Positions 9,119-17,829 of a stretch of 64,000 nt of DNA are shown one piece after another; the first letter of the stretch is position 1, and every line of letters begins with the position of its first letter. Source of the stretch: Dokdonella sp041395345 (GTDB taxonomy: Bacteria; Pseudomonadota; Gammaproteobacteria; Xanthomonadales; Rhodanobacteraceae); assembly GCF_041395345.1 (NCBI RefSeq), contig NZ_JAWLAR010000001.1:1-64000 (forward strand), given 5' to 3'. Under the pieces are notes generated by a model that did not search any database, was not told where the DNA came from, and saw nothing but the letters and a program-made list of their open reading frames with translations. The position numbers and the translations under genes were made by a program.

Positions 9119-9808
9119 CCGATCCACCCACCGATAGCCCGCGCCGTGGACGGTGTCAATCGCGTCAAAATCGGGATCGATGGCGATAAACTTGCGGCGG
9201 ATGCGCTTGACGTGGGATGTGATGGTGGCTTCGTCGACCACGACCTGGGCATCGCGCATCAGTTGCTCGCGGCTTTTCACGTGACCGGGGAAGCGCACGA
9301 GCGTGTGCACCATCCAGAATTCGGTGACGGTCAGCGGTACTTCCTCGCCGTTCCAGGTCACGCGCATGCGCTCGGATTCGATGCGCAGCGGACCCTGCTC
9401 GTGGATGCTGTCGGCAGCGGTCGGCTTGCGCAGGGCTTCCATGCGGCGGAACAACGCGCTGATGCGCGCGGCCAGCTGATGGAAGGAGACATCCTTGGCG
9501 AGGTAGTCATCGGCGCCAAGGCGCAGGCCTGAAATCACGTCAAAATCCGAATCGCGCGCGGTCAGGAAGATGATCGGCAGCGTAGGCGCTTTCGCGCGAA
9601 GGTTGCGGCACAGGTCGAAGCCTCCCTCGGGTTCGTCGCCGAGACCGACGTCGATGATGACCAGTTCGGGCATGCGCTGGGCAAAGGCCGTCTCGGCTTC
9701 CGCGCGACCGGCGTGGCCCCGCACTTCGTAACCGGCACGGGTCAGTGCCTCGACGTAGTTGGCCCGGATCAAGGGTTCGTCTTCGACGATGGCAATGCTG
9801 CGTGGCAT
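9089..9808 (-). CDS. pdsR: Sortase-system response regulator (PdsR-like)
   Basis: This is an OmpR/PhoB-type response regulator of 239 residues. The receiver domain opens SIAIVEDEPLIRANYVEAL, its phospho-acceptor Asp is in VIIDVGLGDEPEGGFDLC near residue 50, and the conserved Lys is in DDYLAKDVSFHQ. The winged-helix domain ends ITSHVKRIRRKF and GAGYRWVDR. Neighbours and sequence fit the regulator of the dedicated proteobacterial sortase system (TIGR03787 type). The start at 9808 is supported by AGGAG about seven bases upstream. It is divergent from the sortase substrate gene, so 9809-9990 probably contains both promoters. Control of the substrate/sortase operon is inference from position. Confidence 0.87.
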   Translation of the reverse strand: MPRSIAIVEDEPLIRANYVEALTRAGYEVRGHAGRAEAETAFAQRMPELVIIDVGLGDEPEGGFDLCRNLRAKAPTLPIIFLTARDSDFDVISGLRLGADDYLAKDVSFHQLAARISALFRRMEALRKPTAADSIHEQGPLRIESERMRVTWNGEEVPLTVTEFWMVHTLVRFPGHVKSREQLMRDAQVVVDEATITSHVKRIRRKFIAIDPDFDAIDTVHGAGYRWVDREKPGAGNRE

Positions 9809-9990
9809 GGGCTTTCTCCTGGCTCGGACTGGCGGCGGCAACCAGCTTACGCAGCGCTTTGGCGCCCGCGCAATGCGCCGGGATCGATTGCCCGCGATTC
9901 GCCACAACTCGTCGCCAAGCCGACACGGTCTGCGCCCCGACCTGTCTGCGCGCTCCCCTGGAATGGCATCGAACCCGACGGGAGACAGCG

Positions 9991-11994
9991 ATGAAAACCG
10001 GCAACAACGAAACCAATACCGACCTGCAACGCGGAATCGAACCCCTGCGCGCGATTTTCGCGGTGCTGGTGCTGCTGCTCGGTTTCATCGCCGGCGCCCG
10101 CGCCGATACCGGATTCGGCACGATCAAGGCAACGGCCAGGGACGGCCAACCTTTCGAACTCGTTGCGCTGGCCAGCGATGTCCACTACCAGATCGGCGGG
10201 CTCATCGCCGAAGCCAGCATCCGTCAACGCTTCAGCAATGACAGCAACGACTGGGTCGAGGCCCAATACCTGTTGCCTTTGCCGGAGGGTGCCGCCGTGC
10301 ACGACATGACGCTTCGCATCGGCGAGCGCTTGATCACCGGCGAGATCCGCGAAAAGGAGCAGGCGCGTATCGAGTATGTCGAGGCCGCGGCCAGCGGCAA
10401 GCGTGCCGCGTTAGTCGAATCCGACCGCGCAGGCCTGTTCCGCACAGCCGTGGCCAATGTCGGACCCGGCGAAACGATCGAGGTCGACGTGCGCTGGTGG
10501 CAGCAGATCAGCTATCGCGACGATCGCTTCAGTCTGAGCCTGCCTCTGACCTACACACCGCGGTTTCCGTCCCCGGGCGGCGAAGACATCCTGCCCCAGG
10601 CGACGGCCGACCTGCCCTCGACAACGCAGGATGACCACCATTCGCTGGTTGCGCCCAGAGTGGATGTCCGCATCGATCTGGATTCGGGCCTGGCCCTGAG
10701 CAAGATCGAGAGCTCCACCCATCGCGTCAGGATCACGCAGAAACCGACCGGACATGCGGTGTCGCTGATCGACGGCCCGGTCCCTGCCGACCGCGACTTT
10801 GAACTGAGCTGGGTTCCGGTACTCGGACAGGCACCCGCATCGGCGCTGTTGACCGAGACCGTCGACGGCGAAACCTACGCCATGGTCATGTTGCTGCCGG
10901 ATAGCCAGCTCGCCAATCCGCTGCCGCGCGAACTGATCCTGGTCATCGATACCTCCGGTTCCATGGGCGGCGCATCGATTACCCAGGCGCGCGCCGCACT
11001 CGACCTGGCGCTGAGTTCGTTGCGCCCGATCGACCGCTTCAACGTGATCCAGTTCAACTCGACGACCGAGTCGCTGTTCGCCGGCGCAGTGCCTGCCTCG
11101 GCTGCGGATGTCGCCCTTGCCCGCGACTGGGTCGCTCGCCTGCAAGCAACCGGCGGCACCGCCATGCGACCGGCGCTTGAAGCCGCACTCCGGGGAACAC
11201 CTCCGCCCGGCCATGTACGTCAGGTGGTATTCGCCACCGATGGTGCGGTCGACAACGCAGGCGGCCTGTATCAACTCATCGATCGTGATCTTGGCCAATC
11301 GCGACTGTTTCCGATCGGTATCGGCAGTGCACCGAACGCCCGGTTCATCGAGCGTGCCGCCACGCTGGGACGCGGCTCTTCGATTGTCATCCGCGGCCCG
11401 GCCGACATCAGGGCGCGCATGCACGAACTGTTCGCCAAGCTCGATCGCCCGGCCCTGCGTGATCTGAGCCTGAGCTGGCCCGGTATCGCCGACAGCTATC
11501 CGCAGCGTCTTCCCGATCTGTACGCGGGCGAACCCCTGCTCGTCGTCGCCAGAGTGTCCAGCCTGAACGGCTCGCTGGAAGCACGCGCCACCGGCACCCA
11601 GGCACCCTGGGCCGCATCACTCGCGCTGGATCGCGCCGCCAGCTTGCCCGGCATTGGCCGACTCTGGGCTCAGCGCAAGATCGAAAGTCTCGAGCAGTCG
11701 ATTGACCGCGGCGCAGATCCGGCGAGCGTACGCAGCGAAGTGCTGCAACTCGCCATCGACCATCATCTGGTCAGCCGCTATACGAGCCTGATCGCGGTCG
11801 AACAGGTACGCGCCCGCGATGACATGCTCGATCTGGCCTCGACGCGCATCGCCAACGGCGCGCCGGCCGGCAGCGTCGCCTACGCCGCGACCGCGACTTC
11901 GGCCCCACTGCAATTCCTCGTCGGCCTCGGCCTGCTCGCGCTGGCCGGCCTGTTCGGCGTCGCCGGAATCCACCGCACCCGCTATTCCTTCTGA
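9991..11994 (+). CDS. Sortase-system substrate, VIT + VWA domains
   Basis: The 667-residue protein matches the marine proteobacterial sortase target family (TIGR03788). After an N-terminal hydrophobic segment (about 14-35) comes a vault/inter-alpha-trypsin (VIT) domain with YLLPLPEGAAVHDMTLRIG and IREKEQARIEYVEAA. Next is a von Willebrand A domain with the MIDAS motif VIDTSGSMGG near residues 314-323. The C-terminus has one membrane helix followed by the basic end HRTRYSF. The family normally shows an LPXTG-like sorting signal just before that helix; here the stretch reads AYAATATSAPLQ, with no Leu-Pro. The start at 9991 follows GGGAGACAGCG. It is the first gene of an operon with the 59-residue protein and the sortase. 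Confidence 0.88.
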   Translation: MKTGNNETNTDLQRGIEPLRAIFAVLVLLLGFIAGARADTGFGTIKATARDGQPFELVALASDVHYQIGGLIAEASIRQRFSNDSNDWVEAQYLLPLPEGAAVHDMTLRIGERLITGEIREKEQARIEYVEAAASGKRAALVESDRAGLFRTAVANVGPGETIEVDVRWWQQISYRDDRFSLSLPLTYTPRFPSPGGEDILPQATADLPSTTQDDHHSLVAPRVDVRIDLDSGLALSKIESSTHRVRITQKPTGHAVSLIDGPVPADRDFELSWVPVLGQAPASALLTETVDGETYAMVMLLPDSQLANPLPRELILVIDTSGSMGGASITQARAALDLALSSLRPIDRFNVIQFNSTTESLFAGAVPASAADVALARDWVARLQATGGTAMRPALEAALRGTPPPGHVRQVVFATDGAVDNAGGLYQLIDRDLGQSRLFPIGIGSAPNARFIERAATLGRGSSIVIRGPADIRARMHELFAKLDRPALRDLSLSWPGIADSYPQRLPDLYAGEPLLVVARVSSLNGSLEARATGTQAPWAASLALDRAASLPGIGRLWAQRKIESLEQSIDRGADPASVRSEVLQLAIDHHLVSRYTSLIAVEQVRARDDMLDLASTRIANGAPAGSVAYAATATSAPLQFLVGLGLLALAGLFGVAGIHRTRYSF

Positions 11995-12009
11995 AGGAGG
12001 ATTGATGTC

Positions 12010-12189
12010 ATGAGCCGCTTTCCTGATGCCAACACAGCCGCACGGCTGAGTCGCGAAGACAGCGAACCCGCCGCCGAGTGGCTCGGTGGCGAAGCCTGGG
12101 TGACTGCGATGCCCGCAATGTTCTACGCGCGCGACAGCAAACCCGCCGTACGCGACGAACCGGCAGCTGCGGACTGGATTCCGGTCTGA
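12010..12189 (+). CDS. 59-residue protein inside the sortase operon
   Basis: This small gene lies between the sortase substrate and the sortase. It has a strong ribosome binding site, AGGAGG at about 11996-12001, eight or nine bases before the ATG at 12010. It ends with TGA at 12187-12189, three bases before the sortase start codon. The product starts MSRFPDANTAARLSRED and ends ADWIPV; it is acidic, has no signal peptide or membrane helix, and contains Trp, Met and Tyr residues in the middle. I know no family for it. Position and translation signals suggest a genuine operon member, perhaps an accessory or regulatory peptide; function unknown. Confidence 0.62.
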   Translation: MSRFPDANTAARLSREDSEPAAEWLGGEAWVTAMPAMFYARDSKPAVRDEPAAADWIPV

Positions 12190-12192
12190 GCG

Positions 12193-12840
12193 GTGCTGAA
12201 ATTCGAGCACCGAAATCGCTGTCGCCAGGTGGCGTTGATACTGACCCTGGCCGCCTGCGTGCCCCTGGTTCACGCCGGCTACATGCAGGCCAAGGCCGGG
12301 CTCGCACAAATCCTGCTGCAGCGAGCCTGGCAGCAGGGGTTGCAAAGCGGCTCCGTCTCCAGACCCTGGCCATGGGCCGACATGGCGCCGATTGCACGGC
12401 TGAAAGTCGAACGCCTCGCCATCAACGAGATTGTCCTGAGCGGTGATTCGGGCAGAACACTGGCCTTCGGGCCTGGCTGGGCCGAGTCCAGTTCGCCGCC
12501 GGGTGAATCCGGAACCAGCGTGATCAGCGCACACCGCGACACGCACTTTTCCTTCCTGCGCGATCTCGTACGCGGCGACCGCATCGAGTTGCAGAACAGT
12601 CGATCAAGTCGGCGCTACGAGATCCTGTCGCTGCGTGTCGTCGATGCGCGCGAGGAAGATCTGCAACTGGCGAACGACAGCGATGCACTGATCCTGGTGA
12701 CCTGCTACCCGTTCGACGCCATCGAACCAGGGGGACCGCTGCGATTCGTGGTCACAGCGGTCCCTTTGGATTGGGCCAAGAATCAGCCTTCGGCGGAAGG
12801 TTCGCCCGCGTCGTCACCGGCGTCCATCGGTGCACCGTGA
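12193..12840 (+). CDS. Class GN sortase (proteobacterial dedicated sortase)
   Basis: This sortase has 215 residues, with an N-terminal hydrophobic anchor (about 10-28) and a periplasmic transpeptidase domain. The catalytic triad residues are visible: His in VISAHRDTHFSFLRD, Cys in LILVTCYPFDAI, and Arg in GGPLRFVVTAVP. Domain size and neighbours match the class GN sortase of TIGR03784. The start is GTG at 12193, immediately after the 59-residue ORF and probably translationally coupled. Its only candidate substrate here is the VIT/VWA protein two genes upstream. The end overlaps the 3' end of the converging Spy-like gene by 58 bases. No PdsO (OmpA-like) gene is visible next to it. Confidence 0.9.
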   Translation: MLKFEHRNRCRQVALILTLAACVPLVHAGYMQAKAGLAQILLQRAWQQGLQSGSVSRPWPWADMAPIARLKVERLAINEIVLSGDSGRTLAFGPGWAESSSPPGESGTSVISAHRDTHFSFLRDLVRGDRIELQNSRSSRRYEILSLRVVDAREEDLQLANDSDALILVTCYPFDAIEPGGPLRFVVTAVPLDWAKNQPSAEGSPASSPASIGAP

Positions 12841-13193
12841 CCGCGGCGGCCGTGATGTCGGCCGTGCCTGCGTTCAGCGCGTTGCTCCATCTTCCATGCG
12901 GCATAGGTGGCATAGGCCTCATCGCCCAGCGCGGCACGCAGTTCATCGATGGTCTGGTCCCTGATCGCCTTGTGGGCGGCGCGCTCGGCTTCCCAAAGTG
13001 CCTTGTGTTCGGCCTGTCGTTCGGTCTCGATGCGGAGAATGTCGTCCCGTTGTGCCTGGGTCAGGCCGGGCACTGAAGCCAGTGCTTGTGCGCTGGGCGC
13101 GTGCTTGTCGCGCGGCTGGGCGAAGCCGGGCGTTGCCACCAGCAAGGCGGCGAGCAAGCCTGAGGCCAGGGTATTGCGGAGAAGTGTATTCAT
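12783..13193 (-). CDS. Spy/CpxP-like periplasmic protein, His/Arg-rich tail
   Basis: The product has 136 residues: a signal peptide (about 1-25, ending GFA) and a helical body with the LTQAQRDDILRIE motif, which resembles the LTxxQ motif of Spy/CpxP periplasmic chaperones. It ends in a His/Arg-rich tail, RRHGRHHGRRGHG near residues 108-120. Such proteins bind unfolded periplasmic proteins and often report envelope or metal stress. The start at 13193 has GAGGAA upstream. It is divergent from a BaeS/BaeR-like system at 13389, fitting a stress-regulated chaperone, as BaeSR controls spy in E. coli. The 3' end overlaps the sortase gene on the other strand. Confidence 0.75.
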   Translation of the reverse strand: MNTLLRNTLASGLLAALLVATPGFAQPRDKHAPSAQALASVPGLTQAQRDDILRIETERQAEHKALWEAERAAHKAIRDQTIDELRAALGDEAYATYAAWKMEQRAERRHGRHHGRRGHGAPMDAGDDAGEPSAEG

Positions 13194-13388
13194 GGGGATT
13201 CCTCGTAGGGGTGGGTTGCACTGAAGCCGCCAGAGTCCGGATGCTGCGGACGAGGGGATCTTTCAATCCGCCCACGGATGGCTTCAGTGCTGCAGACTGC
13301 GCGGGGAATGCGCAGCGAATAGGCAGGAATAAAGGATTTTTTGCGCAGGGAACGCCGATCCCCGACACACGCGGTATCGTGTGCGGGT

Positions 13389-14888
13389 ATGAACCTGCGC
13401 CTATGGCAACGCCTTTTCCTGACCTTTGCCGCGCTCAGCAGCGTGGCATTGACCGGATTCCTGTTCTGGCAGCAGCAGGCCTTCCGCAAGGGCTTTCTCG
13501 GCTATATCGAGGATGTCACCCTGGAGCGCCTGCAACCGGCGACCCGACGCCTCGCTGAAGCCCACGAGGAAAACGGCGGCTGGCAGTTTCTTCAAGGCGA
13601 CAAAGCGCTGTTCGCCGAATTGCTCGAGCCCGACTTGCGGCGCCTTCGGCGCGGCCCCGGTGAGCGCCGCAGACTGCCGCTTCCTGATCGACCGCCGCCC
13701 GAAGACTTCGACGAGCCGCCCCCACCCGGGGATCACCGTGATCGGCCGCCGCCACGCGTGCCCCCGCGCGTGCATGCCCTGCGCGCCCGGCAGGCCGAAG
13801 CGAATCTGCTGGCGCGACTGCTTCTGGTCGACGCCAGGGGTCGGCCCGTGGTCGGCGATCCCGAAGTCCGCCAGGATGCGATCCGCCTGCCGATCGAGGT
13901 CGACGGGCGCGCGGTGGGCACCTTGTATCTCGGCAGGTTGCCGCAATTGCGGGGAGCAACCGATCTGGCCTTTGCCCGCGAACAGCTGCGCAATGCACTG
14001 GTTGCCGGTATCGCGATTCTGGCCCTGGCCTTGTTGCTTGCGTTCGCACTGGCGCGCTGGCTGCTCGAGCCGGTACGCGAGCTGGCCGCGGGAACCCGAG
14101 CGCTGGCGGCCGGAGACTACGGTCGGCGCGTCGGTGATCGCCGTCGCGACGAACTCGGCGCGCTGGCGCAGGATTTCAACCATCTCGCGGTGACCCTCGA
14201 ACAGCATCGCGATGCGCGCAGACGCTGGGGTGCGGACATCGCGCATGAATTGCGCACGCCGTTAAGCGTTCTGCGCGGCGAGATCCAGGCGCTACAGGAT
14301 GGTGTGCGCGAGGTGACGCCAGAGGCCTTGAATTCGCTGCACACCGAGTGCGAGCGCATGGGCAATCTGATCGAGGATCTCTACCAGTTGTCTCTGGCCG
14401 ATGCCGGAACCCTCGAGTACACGTTCGCGCCGGTCGATCTTGCCGACATCCTGCGCGGCAGCCTGAGCGCCCTCAACACCAGCTTCGAGGATGCCGGGCT
14501 CGTCCTCGAGGCCGACATCCGCGAGGTTCCGTTGCTGCGCGGAGACATACGACGACTCGAGCAACTGGTCGACAACCTGCTGGGCAACTGCAGGCGCTAC
14601 ACGGATGCGCCGGGTCGGGTCCGCGTCGAACTGCGCGAGCACGACAATCGGATCCGGCTGCGGATCGAGGACAGCGCGCCGGGCGTGCCCGACGCTGCCT
14701 TGCCGCGCGTATTCGATCGCCTGTATCGCGTCGATCCCTCTCGCAACCGCGGCGCTGGCGGGGCCGGTCTGGGTCTCGCCATCTGCAAGGCGATCGTGCA
14801 TGCGCACGGGGGGCATATCGATGCCGAGCACTCCGGCATGGGCGGCCTGCGCGTCAACGTGCATTTCCCTGTGGCCACCCGCTTGTGA
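13389..14888 (+). CDS. baeS: BaeS-like sensor histidine kinase
   Basis: This is a membrane histidine kinase of 499 residues, with a first helix near 8-28, a periplasmic sensor, and a second helix near 200-225. HAMP (LEPVRELAAGTRALAAGDYG), HisKA (DIAHELRTPLSVLRGEIQAL) and an ATPase domain (GAGGAGLGLAICKAIVHAHGG) follow. The periplasmic part contains an unusual Pro/Asp/Arg-rich low-complexity stretch, around residues 95-135 (for example PPPEDFDEPPPPGDHRD). The ATG at 13389 is preferred because the membrane helix starts directly after it. Its stop overlaps the GTG of the response regulator gene. With the divergent Spy-like gene this resembles the BaeSR/spy arrangement. Confidence 0.88.
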   Translation: MNLRLWQRLFLTFAALSSVALTGFLFWQQQAFRKGFLGYIEDVTLERLQPATRRLAEAHEENGGWQFLQGDKALFAELLEPDLRRLRRGPGERRRLPLPDRPPPEDFDEPPPPGDHRDRPPPRVPPRVHALRARQAEANLLARLLLVDARGRPVVGDPEVRQDAIRLPIEVDGRAVGTLYLGRLPQLRGATDLAFAREQLRNALVAGIAILALALLLAFALARWLLEPVRELAAGTRALAAGDYGRRVGDRRRDELGALAQDFNHLAVTLEQHRDARRRWGADIAHELRTPLSVLRGEIQALQDGVREVTPEALNSLHTECERMGNLIEDLYQLSLADAGTLEYTFAPVDLADILRGSLSALNTSFEDAGLVLEADIREVPLLRGDIRRLEQLVDNLLGNCRRYTDAPGRVRVELREHDNRIRLRIEDSAPGVPDAALPRVFDRLYRVDPSRNRGAGGAGLGLAICKAIVHAHGGHIDAEHSGMGGLRVNVHFPVATRL

Positions 14889-15580
14889 ACGACAGGTCGC
14901 ACATCCTGATCGTCGAGGACGAGCCAAAACTGGCCAGCCTGATCCGCGACTACCTCGTTGCAGGCGGTTACGAGACCAGCGTTCTCGAACGTGGCGACGG
15001 TGCAGTGGACTGGGTTCGCAAGCACCAGCCGTCCGCGATCCTGCTCGATATCAACCTGCCGGGTCTGGACGGATTGAGCATTTGCCGCGAAATCCGCGGT
15101 TTCTCCGAGGTTCCGATCCTGCTGGTCACCGCCCGGGTCGAGGAGATCGACCGCCTGCTCGGGCTCGAACTGGGCGCCGATGACTACATCTGCAAGCCGT
15201 TCAGTCCGCGTGAAGTCGTGGCCCGGGTTCGAGCCGTGCTGCGCAGGACGAATCCGGCCCTGCCGAAGCCGGCCGCTCAGGTGGAGCTCGATGAAGTCCG
15301 TTTCGAGGCCCGCGTCCTGGGACAGGCACTGAGCCTGACCCCCGTCGAATTCCGTCTGCTGGGCAAGCTGGTCTCTCAACCCGGCCGCGTTTTTTCCCGG
15401 GATCAGCTGATTGGCGCGCTTTATGCAGATCACCGCGTGGTCAGCGATCGCACGGTCGACAGCCATGTGAAGAACCTGCGCCGCAAGCTGTCGGATCTCG
15501 GATACGACCCGATTTCTGCCGTTTATGGCGTCGGCTACCGGTTTGAATGGGAGCAGGACCAGACCGGCGGCAAGAGCTGA
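14885..15580 (+). CDS. baeR: BaeR-like response regulator
   Basis: This OmpR-family regulator has 231 residues. The receiver starts SHILIVEDEPKLASLIRDYL, with the phospho-acceptor Asp in AILLDINLPGLDGLSIC near residue 55 and the conserved Lys in DDYICKPFSPREV. The DNA-binding winged helix includes LTPVEFRLLGKLVSQPGRVF, TVDSHVKNLRRKL and VYGVGYRFEW. The GTG start at 14885 overlaps the kinase stop codon, so translation is coupled. It probably activates the divergent Spy-like gene and its own operon in response to envelope stress; this is inference from the E. coli paradigm. Confidence 0.9.
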   Translation: MNDRSHILIVEDEPKLASLIRDYLVAGGYETSVLERGDGAVDWVRKHQPSAILLDINLPGLDGLSICREIRGFSEVPILLVTARVEEIDRLLGLELGADDYICKPFSPREVVARVRAVLRRTNPALPKPAAQVELDEVRFEARVLGQALSLTPVEFRLLGKLVSQPGRVFSRDQLIGALYADHRVVSDRTVDSHVKNLRRKLSDLGYDPISAVYGVGYRFEWEQDQTGGKS

Positions 15581-15684
15581 TCCGGGCTGGTAAGACTGTG
15601 CCCATTTTTGTCACTGCGGGCCAAAACACTTTAAAACAACTGGCGCATTGCCTAGCATGCTGGTCGGATTCAGAGGGGATTCCA

Positions 15685-16254
15685 ATGTTCGAGCACGCAA
15701 TTCCGGTCAAGACGGCGATCGGCCGCCTGGAAATTGACGAGCGCAAGCAGAAACTCGGGCCGCGCCATCGCATGGTGCTGATCTCGATCAATGGCGAGCG
15801 CTCGGTCGGTTCAATCCGCAAACAGTTCGCTGCCATCAACGAAATCGACACCTTGCTCGAGGAGCTGCTGCAAAGCGGCATGATCGAGGTGGCCAATGAT
15901 GTCGAAGTCGCCGCGCCGGTTGCAGACGTGATCACCGCGCCACCACCCGATCTGCAGCCGGCAGCGCACGTCGAGGACACCGCGCACGTTGGCGCCGACG
16001 TTGCGGCGCCTGCTCCGCGCAAGGCCAGCCACGCCGAAAACCTGCAGGAAGCGCGCGACTACATGAAGAGCGTGCTGAACGCCAAGGTCGGCTTGCGCGC
16101 CTTCCTGTTCACCCAGAAGATCGACCGTTGCAAGACCGGCGAGGCGCTGCACGAACTGTTGCCCGAGTTCCGCCGCCTGCTCAGAAAGAGCCTGGATGCC
16201 GGCCGCGTCGCGGAATTCAGCGCCAACGTCGACCAGTTGATCGGCCACGACTAG
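15685..16254 (+). CDS. Conserved hypothetical protein
   Basis: I do not recognise this 189-residue protein with certainty. The N-terminal part (about 1-75) includes RHRMVLISINGERSVGSIRK and LLEELLQSGMIEV, which look like a small winged-helix-like domain. An Ala/Pro-rich linker with many Val-Ala-Ala repeats follows (about 78-120), and then a helical C-terminal domain with LRAFLFTQKIDRCKTGEAL and LLPEFRRLLRKSL. There is no signal peptide or membrane helix, so it is probably cytosolic. A GAGGGG ribosome binding site precedes the ATG at 15685. It stands alone downstream of baeR, with no terminator seen between. Confidence 0.7.
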   Translation: MFEHAIPVKTAIGRLEIDERKQKLGPRHRMVLISINGERSVGSIRKQFAAINEIDTLLEELLQSGMIEVANDVEVAAPVADVITAPPPDLQPAAHVEDTAHVGADVAAPAPRKASHAENLQEARDYMKSVLNAKVGLRAFLFTQKIDRCKTGEALHELLPEFRRLLRKSLDAGRVAEFSANVDQLIGHD

Positions 16255-16475
16255 CCTTCCTGGCGTCTGATCCACGTCGCACCTGTTCCGGGTCTGGCCG
16301 TGCGACTGCGGGGTGCTTGATGCAACGCCGCCGTTGACGCTTCAAGTCAACCCTGATCCAGCGGCACAACCGTCATGGCATTCAGAAGGTCTGCCGGTCC
16401 ATCTGCGCCAGCGCGCCGCGATCTGCACGCAGTCAGGTATCGTGACGATTGCGCTACTGGATCCGTGCTGCCCCG

Positions 16476-17705
16476 ATGCTCAACAAACTCTGGCTTGGAT
16501 TTTTCCTGACCGCCACCGTAGCCGGGCTGGCGCGCTGGTTGACCGGCGGCGACGACACCGTGTTTGCGGCCATGGTCGCCAGCCTGTTCGACATGGCCCG
16601 GTTGTCGGTCGAGGTGATGATCCTGCTGTTTGGCACCTTGAGCCTGTGGCTGGGCTTCCTGCATATCGCCGAGCAGGCCGGCCTGATCAAGGTTCTGGCG
16701 CGCTGGCTCGGTCCCTTGTTCGCACAACTGATGCCTGAAGTCCCGCGTGGACATCCGGCCATCGGCCTGATCACGCTCAACTTCGCTGCCAACGGACTCG
16801 GCCTCGACAACGCGGCCACGCCAATCGGCCTGCGCGCGATGCGCGAATTGCAGACTCTCAATCCGAGCCCGGAATCCGCGACCAATGCGCAGATCCTGTT
16901 CCTCGTGATGAATGCTTCGTCGCTGACCCTGCTTCCGGTTTCCATCTTCATGTATCGCGTGCAGCAGGGGGCGCCGGACCCGACCCTTGTTTTCCTGCCG
17001 ATCCTGCTCGCTACCAGCGTCTCATCGCTGGCCGGCCTGCTCATCGTCGCCTTCGTGCAGCGCCTGAAGCTCTGGGACCCGGTCGTGATCGCCTGGCTGG
17101 CCGGCATCGCCGTCCTGCTCGGCGGTTTCATCACCGTGCTGGCCAGCTTGTCCGCGGTTGCGCTGGCGGCACTCTCATCGCTGCTCGGCAACCTCGTCCT
17201 GTTCGGCATCATCATCCTGTTTCTCGTGATCGCGGCGCTGCGCCGGGTTCCGGTGTACGAGAGCTTCATCGAAGGTGCGCGGCAAGGCTTCGAAGTCGCC
17301 AGGGATCTTCTGCCCTACCTCGTTGCCATGCTTTGCGCGGTAGGCGTACTGCGCGCCTCGGGGGCGCTCGATTTCCTCCTCGACGGAATCCGCTGGCTGG
17401 TCGCCAGCTCCGGCTGGGACACCCGCTTCGTCGACGCCCTGCCGACCGCCCTGGTCAAACCGCTGTCCGGCAGTGCCGCGCGGGCGATGCTGATCGAAAC
17501 CATGGGCACGCATGGTGTCGACAGCTTCCCCGCTCTGCTCGCGGCCACCATGCAAGGCAGCACGGAAACCACGTTCTACGTGCTTGCTGTCTATTTCGGT
17601 GCCGTGGGCGTCCGCCGCGCACGGCATGCGGTGGGCTGCGCCCTGTTTGCCGAGCTCGCCGGCGTTCTCGCCTCGATCGCGGTGTGCTACTGGTTCTTCG
17701 GCTGA
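16476..17705 (+). CDS. SpmA-SpmB fusion, nucleoside-recognition membrane protein
   Basis: This 409-residue polytopic inner-membrane protein fuses the SpmA-like and SpmB-like halves found as separate spore-maturation proteins in Bacillus. The N-terminal half carries ITLNFAANGLGLDNAATPIG near residues 93-112. The C-terminal half carries TALVKPLSGSAARAMLIETM and LAATMQGSTETTFYVLAVYF. Both are Gate/nucleoside-recognition (PF07670) signatures. In non-sporulating proteobacteria the fused form is common and its role is unknown. The ATG at 16476 is chosen because the hydrophobic core begins at once; nothing conserved lies upstream. It precedes the SNF2 helicase gene by 124 bases. Confidence 0.88.
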   Translation: MLNKLWLGFFLTATVAGLARWLTGGDDTVFAAMVASLFDMARLSVEVMILLFGTLSLWLGFLHIAEQAGLIKVLARWLGPLFAQLMPEVPRGHPAIGLITLNFAANGLGLDNAATPIGLRAMRELQTLNPSPESATNAQILFLVMNASSLTLLPVSIFMYRVQQGAPDPTLVFLPILLATSVSSLAGLLIVAFVQRLKLWDPVVIAWLAGIAVLLGGFITVLASLSAVALAALSSLLGNLVLFGIIILFLVIAALRRVPVYESFIEGARQGFEVARDLLPYLVAMLCAVGVLRASGALDFLLDGIRWLVASSGWDTRFVDALPTALVKPLSGSAARAMLIETMGTHGVDSFPALLAATMQGSTETTFYVLAVYFGAVGVRRARHAVGCALFAELAGVLASIAVCYWFFG

Positions 17706-17829
17706 CGTGCGCTCGCAACAGGCGCCAAGCGGGCTTCGATTCATCGACACGATGCACGGCGCTGGACGAAGTCGACTCGGGCAGGCACGATTGTCGGTTC
17801 GCTTTTGCTGATCGGACGTTGCGCCTCGC

